From CAYLQA01 sp964385695 (GTDB taxonomy: Bacteria; Desulfobacterota; Desulfobulbia; Desulfobulbales; Desulfurivibrionaceae), in NCBI GenBank assembly GCA_964385695.1, contig CAYLQA010000046.1, forward strand, positions 1 to 26,704: a stretch of DNA of 26,704 nt. Reading direction: 5' to 3'. This document shows positions 23,898-26,704 of the stretch, piece by piece. The position numbers and the translations under genes were made by a program. The notes beneath the pieces were generated by a model that did no database searches, had not been told where the DNA came from, and saw only the letters and a program-made list of their open reading frames with translations. Position 1 is the stretch's first letter. Every line of letters starts with the position of its first letter.

Positions 23898-24665
23898 TTA
23901 TTTGGGAATCAACGCCTGCTGGTTGGCCAGGATGAGTTTGAGCCAGTCGTAACCGAATTTCAAAAGGGCCTCGTCATCGATCTGGATGGCGCGTTTTCTG
24001 GCCTTGTCCAGGCGGAACTTGCTCAACAGGTCGTGGTCGTTCACATAGTCGCGAAAGCGGTCCACATTGTAGCAGACCATAAAGGCCATGAGCTGTTTGG
24101 GGCCGGCAACGCCTTCGCCTTTGAATGGGTTCTGGGCAAAGATGGTGTCTATTTCGGTCCACAGGTCGTCCATGGCGTTGTAGTAGACCAGCTGCTGATC
24201 TCGTACCCACTCTTTGGCTGTCCAGTCTTTCTCTTCCGCATGACCTTTGCAATAGTCGTGGTTGGTGAGAAAATAAAACTCTTTGGGCCCGCCGCGCTCA
24301 GGGGTTCTGTCCACGGCCCGCTCTAGGGGATAAGTACGGCAGGCTGAGGGGCGATCTTCATATACCAGGCAGCCGTGCTCCTCATCAAGAAAGGGACAGG
24401 TATGCTCATCGTTTTCCTGCATTCTGAGGATCACGGAGGGGAAAAAGGGATTAGCCCCCTGCACCACACCGGTGTAGCGGTTGAGAAAATCCTCGGAACC
24501 TATACCTAATTTCTTTTTCAGGCGCAGGATATCATAGGGGTAGAGAAACAGATCCACCTTGCGGCAGCAATTGGTAAAGCAGCTGACACCCGGGTGGCAG
24601 GCAAACTTGAAAGTAGCGCCACCCAGTGGCTCCATACCCTCTGGAAAACTTTTCTTCTGGTCCAT
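23898..24665 (-). CDS. YkgJ-family cysteine cluster protein
   Basis: The 255-residue cytoplasmic protein has the YkgJ Cys cluster: FACHPGVSCFTNCCRKVD (Cys23, 29, 33, 34), later TCPFLDEEHGCLVY and RPSACRTYPLERA. The family is thought to bind zinc or an Fe-S cluster, and its role is not established. The C-terminal half after about residue 130 is family-specific and helical. AGGA lies 8 nt before the ATG. It lies upstream of the DUF3179 selenoprotein gene on the same strand, 136 nt away, with a weak terminator between them. It is divergent from the GHL10 lipoprotein gene. Confidence 0.88.
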   Translation of the reverse strand: MDQKKSFPEGMEPLGGATFKFACHPGVSCFTNCCRKVDLFLYPYDILRLKKKLGIGSEDFLNRYTGVVQGANPFFPSVILRMQENDEHTCPFLDEEHGCLVYEDRPSACRTYPLERAVDRTPERGGPKEFYFLTNHDYCKGHAEEKDWTAKEWVRDQQLVYYNAMDDLWTEIDTIFAQNPFKGEGVAGPKQLMAFMVCYNVDRFRDYVNDHDLLSKFRLDKARKRAIQIDDEALLKFGYDWLKLILANQQALIPK

Positions 24666-24801
24666 CTTGTCATTCCTATATTCAATAAACTACATTACAT
24701 ACTGGGTCTCAGCCAGAAAGACTGGCGGTACAACGAGTTAAGGATCGGACAAAATACCATTGAGTTACTTAAAGGTCAACCTGCCAGATCATCTTCGAGC
24801 A

Positions 24802-26655
24802 ATGTCCTTCATGAATAAAACCACTATTAAAAGCCGCCTTACAGCCATTACACTGCTCTGCTCTGCCCTCATCCTTTTCGCCTGTGCTCCGGCCATGCAG
24901 ACCACGGCCTGGGTGGTACGCTATGATATGGACAGCCACGAAGAGATTGAAAAGATCTGCACCGAGGCGAAGCGGGCGGAGCTGGATTCTCTGCTGCTCC
25001 AGGTGAGAGGCCGGGCCGATGCCTATTATAAAAGCGAGATCGCACCGCTGGGCGAGACCCTTGATACGGCTCCCCTTGGCTTTGATCCTTTGCAAGAAAC
25101 CATTGCCGCCTGCCAGGGCATAAAGCTCCATGCCTGGCTCAATGTCTATTATCTGTGGGGCGACGTTGAGCCGCCCGAGGATGAGAACCACCCGGGCCAC
25201 CCACAACATGATTGGATTTTGTATGACAAGAACGGCAAATCAACTGCTGCTTACTCTGATTTTGACAAGGCCCTTGGCTGGCTGGAAGGGGCATACGCTG
25301 ATCCGGCATCACCAACCTACAGAGAACATTTTGCGGCAATTGTTCGGGAGATCATCACCAGCTATCCATTGGCAGGCATACACCTTGACTTTATCCGTTA
25401 CCCCGGATTTGGCTTTGGCCAAAACGGCCAGTTAAGCAAAGCTTTTCAGAAGCAAATGGATATTGACCCACGCCTTTTGCCTGATGAGCTGACCCAGGAA
25501 ACACTTACGGCCTGGCTGCGTGGCGACCAACACCCGGCAGACAGGTTGCTGACCACTGCCAGCCTCTTTTGGAGTGAGTATAGAGCGAACCGTATCACCC
25601 AACTTCTGGCCGATGTACGGCAGGTGATTGATGAGCAGGCAGGCGCAAAGAAAATGGAACTCACCGTGGCCGTGTACCCGGAGGCTGCCTATGCCTACCT
25701 TGACAAAGGCCAGGACTGGCAATCGTGGGCAAGACTCGGCTTGGTGGACGGCCTCTACCCAATGGCCTACTTTGGCAATGAGCACAGGGTGGGTGCCCAG
25801 TTGCAACAGGTTGCAACAGACCAGGCGGCAGATCTTCCTGTTTCGCTCTGGGCAGGATTAGGCGCCTATATCAAGGATACCAGGCAGATAGAAAAGGAAG
25901 CCCGCTATGCCCAGAGCAACGGCTATAACGGGGTTGCCCTTTTCAGCCTGGGGCATCTTATCCGCCAACACAAAAACGCCAGGGCATACACCACTCGGGC
26001 GCGTTCCCCGTTTTTTTGGCCACAAACAAAACAATCCAGCATGCGGCCTGCTACAGCCAAAGCTGTTACGCTGCCGGACCTTTCAACAGCAACAAAGAAT
26101 AACCTGCGGGCAATTCTTATAAAAGCAATGGGCGGCAAGGTTCCGGAAATACACAATTTGGATGTTATCGTCGCGCAACGGCTGGACGAATTCAATACGG
26201 CCAGAAAAGGGGCATTTGACAAAACCCTTGCCACTCTTCAAGCACAACCCCAAGAGCTTCCTCAAAATGTCGAGCTGCGGGGGATCTTCCGCTATGCCAA
26301 CTCTCTGGATAACGTTGATTTCTGGCAGGAACAATATGATCTCAGCCATGAAGCCCGCGACTTGCTTGTAAGAGGCAAACGTTTTGACAGGGTGGCCGCC
26401 AAAATGTCCAGGGGCGGGACACGAAAACTCGGCGGCAAGTTGGGCCGCAGATACTTGGACCCGCTTGATCCTACTGACAAGGCATTGGCACAGTTAACCC
26501 CAGGGCAGATAAGCCAGGTCTTTCTCGTTCATAATGGGTATTGGTTTTACAGGCTGGAGAAAATATCTCAGCCGGAGCAAAGCAATTTCAACGACGCATC
26601 GTGGCCGGTCAAACGCATCCTCTTTCGCAAGGCGCTCAGGTCGAACTTAGACTAA
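24802..26655 (+). CDS. GHL10-domain lipoprotein with C-terminal parvulin-like domain
   Basis: The 617-residue protein starts with a lipoprotein signal peptide (lipobox LFAC, Cys28). The GHL10 (YngK-like, DUF187-type) glycoside-hydrolase-like barrel covers about residues 30-400: AWVVRYDMDS, LLLQVRGRADAYYKSE, GFDPLQETI, KLHAWLNVYYLWGD, LAGIHLDFIRYPG and LTVAVYPEAA. After a linker, about residues 490-600 resemble a parvulin peptidyl-prolyl isomerase: LLVRGKRFDRVAAKMSRGG, GGKLGRRYLDP, LTPGQISQVF and GYWFYRLEKI. It probably acts at the cell envelope on glycans or peptidoglycan. The start could equally be the ATG at 24811. The upstream frame open to a TTG at 24760 is unlikely. No strong ribosome binding site is seen. 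Confidence 0.78.
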   Translation: MSFMNKTTIKSRLTAITLLCSALILFACAPAMQTTAWVVRYDMDSHEEIEKICTEAKRAELDSLLLQVRGRADAYYKSEIAPLGETLDTAPLGFDPLQETIAACQGIKLHAWLNVYYLWGDVEPPEDENHPGHPQHDWILYDKNGKSTAAYSDFDKALGWLEGAYADPASPTYREHFAAIVREIITSYPLAGIHLDFIRYPGFGFGQNGQLSKAFQKQMDIDPRLLPDELTQETLTAWLRGDQHPADRLLTTASLFWSEYRANRITQLLADVRQVIDEQAGAKKMELTVAVYPEAAYAYLDKGQDWQSWARLGLVDGLYPMAYFGNEHRVGAQLQQVATDQAADLPVSLWAGLGAYIKDTRQIEKEARYAQSNGYNGVALFSLGHLIRQHKNARAYTTRARSPFFWPQTKQSSMRPATAKAVTLPDLSTATKNNLRAILIKAMGGKVPEIHNLDVIVAQRLDEFNTARKGAFDKTLATLQAQPQELPQNVELRGIFRYANSLDNVDFWQEQYDLSHEARDLLVRGKRFDRVAAKMSRGGTRKLGGKLGRRYLDPLDPTDKALAQLTPGQISQVFLVHNGYWFYRLEKISQPEQSNFNDASWPVKRILFRKALRSNLD

Positions 26656-26659
26656 ACAA

Positions 26660-26704
26660 CCACCGACTGCAAGTCGGTGGGTTTAAATTCGCGGACTGAA
26701 AGTC
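26660..26704 (+). mobile_element. IS200/IS605-like element end, cut by window edge
   Basis: CCACCGACT-GCA-AGTCGGTGG is a perfect 9-bp hairpin followed by GTTTAAATTC, then GCGGACTGAAAGTC, which would form a second hairpin if CGC followed. The paired hairpins with a GTTTAAATT link are typical of IS200/IS605-type subterminal ends. It starts 4 nt after the GHL10 stop and may also end that transcript. Transposase genes, if any, lie outside the window. Confidence 0.55.

Overview
The window reads as chromosomal DNA of a Gram-negative, Desulfobulbaceae-like member of the former Deltaproteobacteria. This is an inference from the gene set: heptosyltransferases with the Cys-rich C-terminal patch, a clade with both GGDG and PKTIDND in its phosphofructokinase, an SLC13/DASS anion transporter, YkgJ and DUF1540 proteins, and a probable selenoprotein. 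No rRNA or tRNA gene was seen, so the taxonomic call is soft.

Positions 1-9147 (minus strand) are one long lipopolysaccharide locus. It starts with rmlA-rmlC-rmlD-rmlB (dTDP-L-rhamnose synthesis, each overlapping the next by 1-8 nt). A WaaE-like glycosyltransferase, heptosyltransferase I (waaC), a GT2 glycosyltransferase, a second GT9 heptosyltransferase-like enzyme, an FkbM-type methyltransferase and a GT4 glycosyltransferase that runs off the left edge follow. The distal third is visibly richer in A+T than the rml part.

Positions 9148-14557 (plus strand) hold a regulatory gap, a 56-residue Trm112/YcaR protein, a TIM-barrel sugar isomerase/endonuclease-like protein, dnaE (DNA polymerase III alpha) and a small SpoIIAA/STAS-like protein. 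A 5'-truncated cyclic-nucleotide-binding/rhodanese gene (minus) follows. Its break lies beside a palindrome that looks like an IS200/IS605-type end, next to two further hairpins.

Positions 15259-18963 (plus) form a tight four-gene unit: NitT/TauT-type ABC transporter ATPase, permease and lipoprotein binding protein, then a CapA-family metallophosphatase-like protein. Positions 19157-22190 hold a phosphofructokinase, a DASS transporter and a small zinc-ribbon protein, closed by a strong terminator. A two-repeat DUF1540 protein follows.

The most notable locus is 22835-23761 (minus), an exported DUF3179-domain protein. Its reading frame is interrupted by a single in-frame TGA exactly where the family's conserved CPLC motif has its first Cys. 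A perfect 7-bp hairpin with a GGUCU loop starts 13 nt after the TGA, as expected for a bacterial SECIS element. I read this as a selenoprotein with a Sec-Pro-Leu-Thr motif, which I do not recall as a described selenoprotein family. A YkgJ-family Cys-cluster protein lies next to it. The window ends with a lipoprotein that joins a GHL10 glycoside-hydrolase-like domain to a C-terminal parvulin-like domain, then another IS200/IS605-like palindrome that runs off the right edge.
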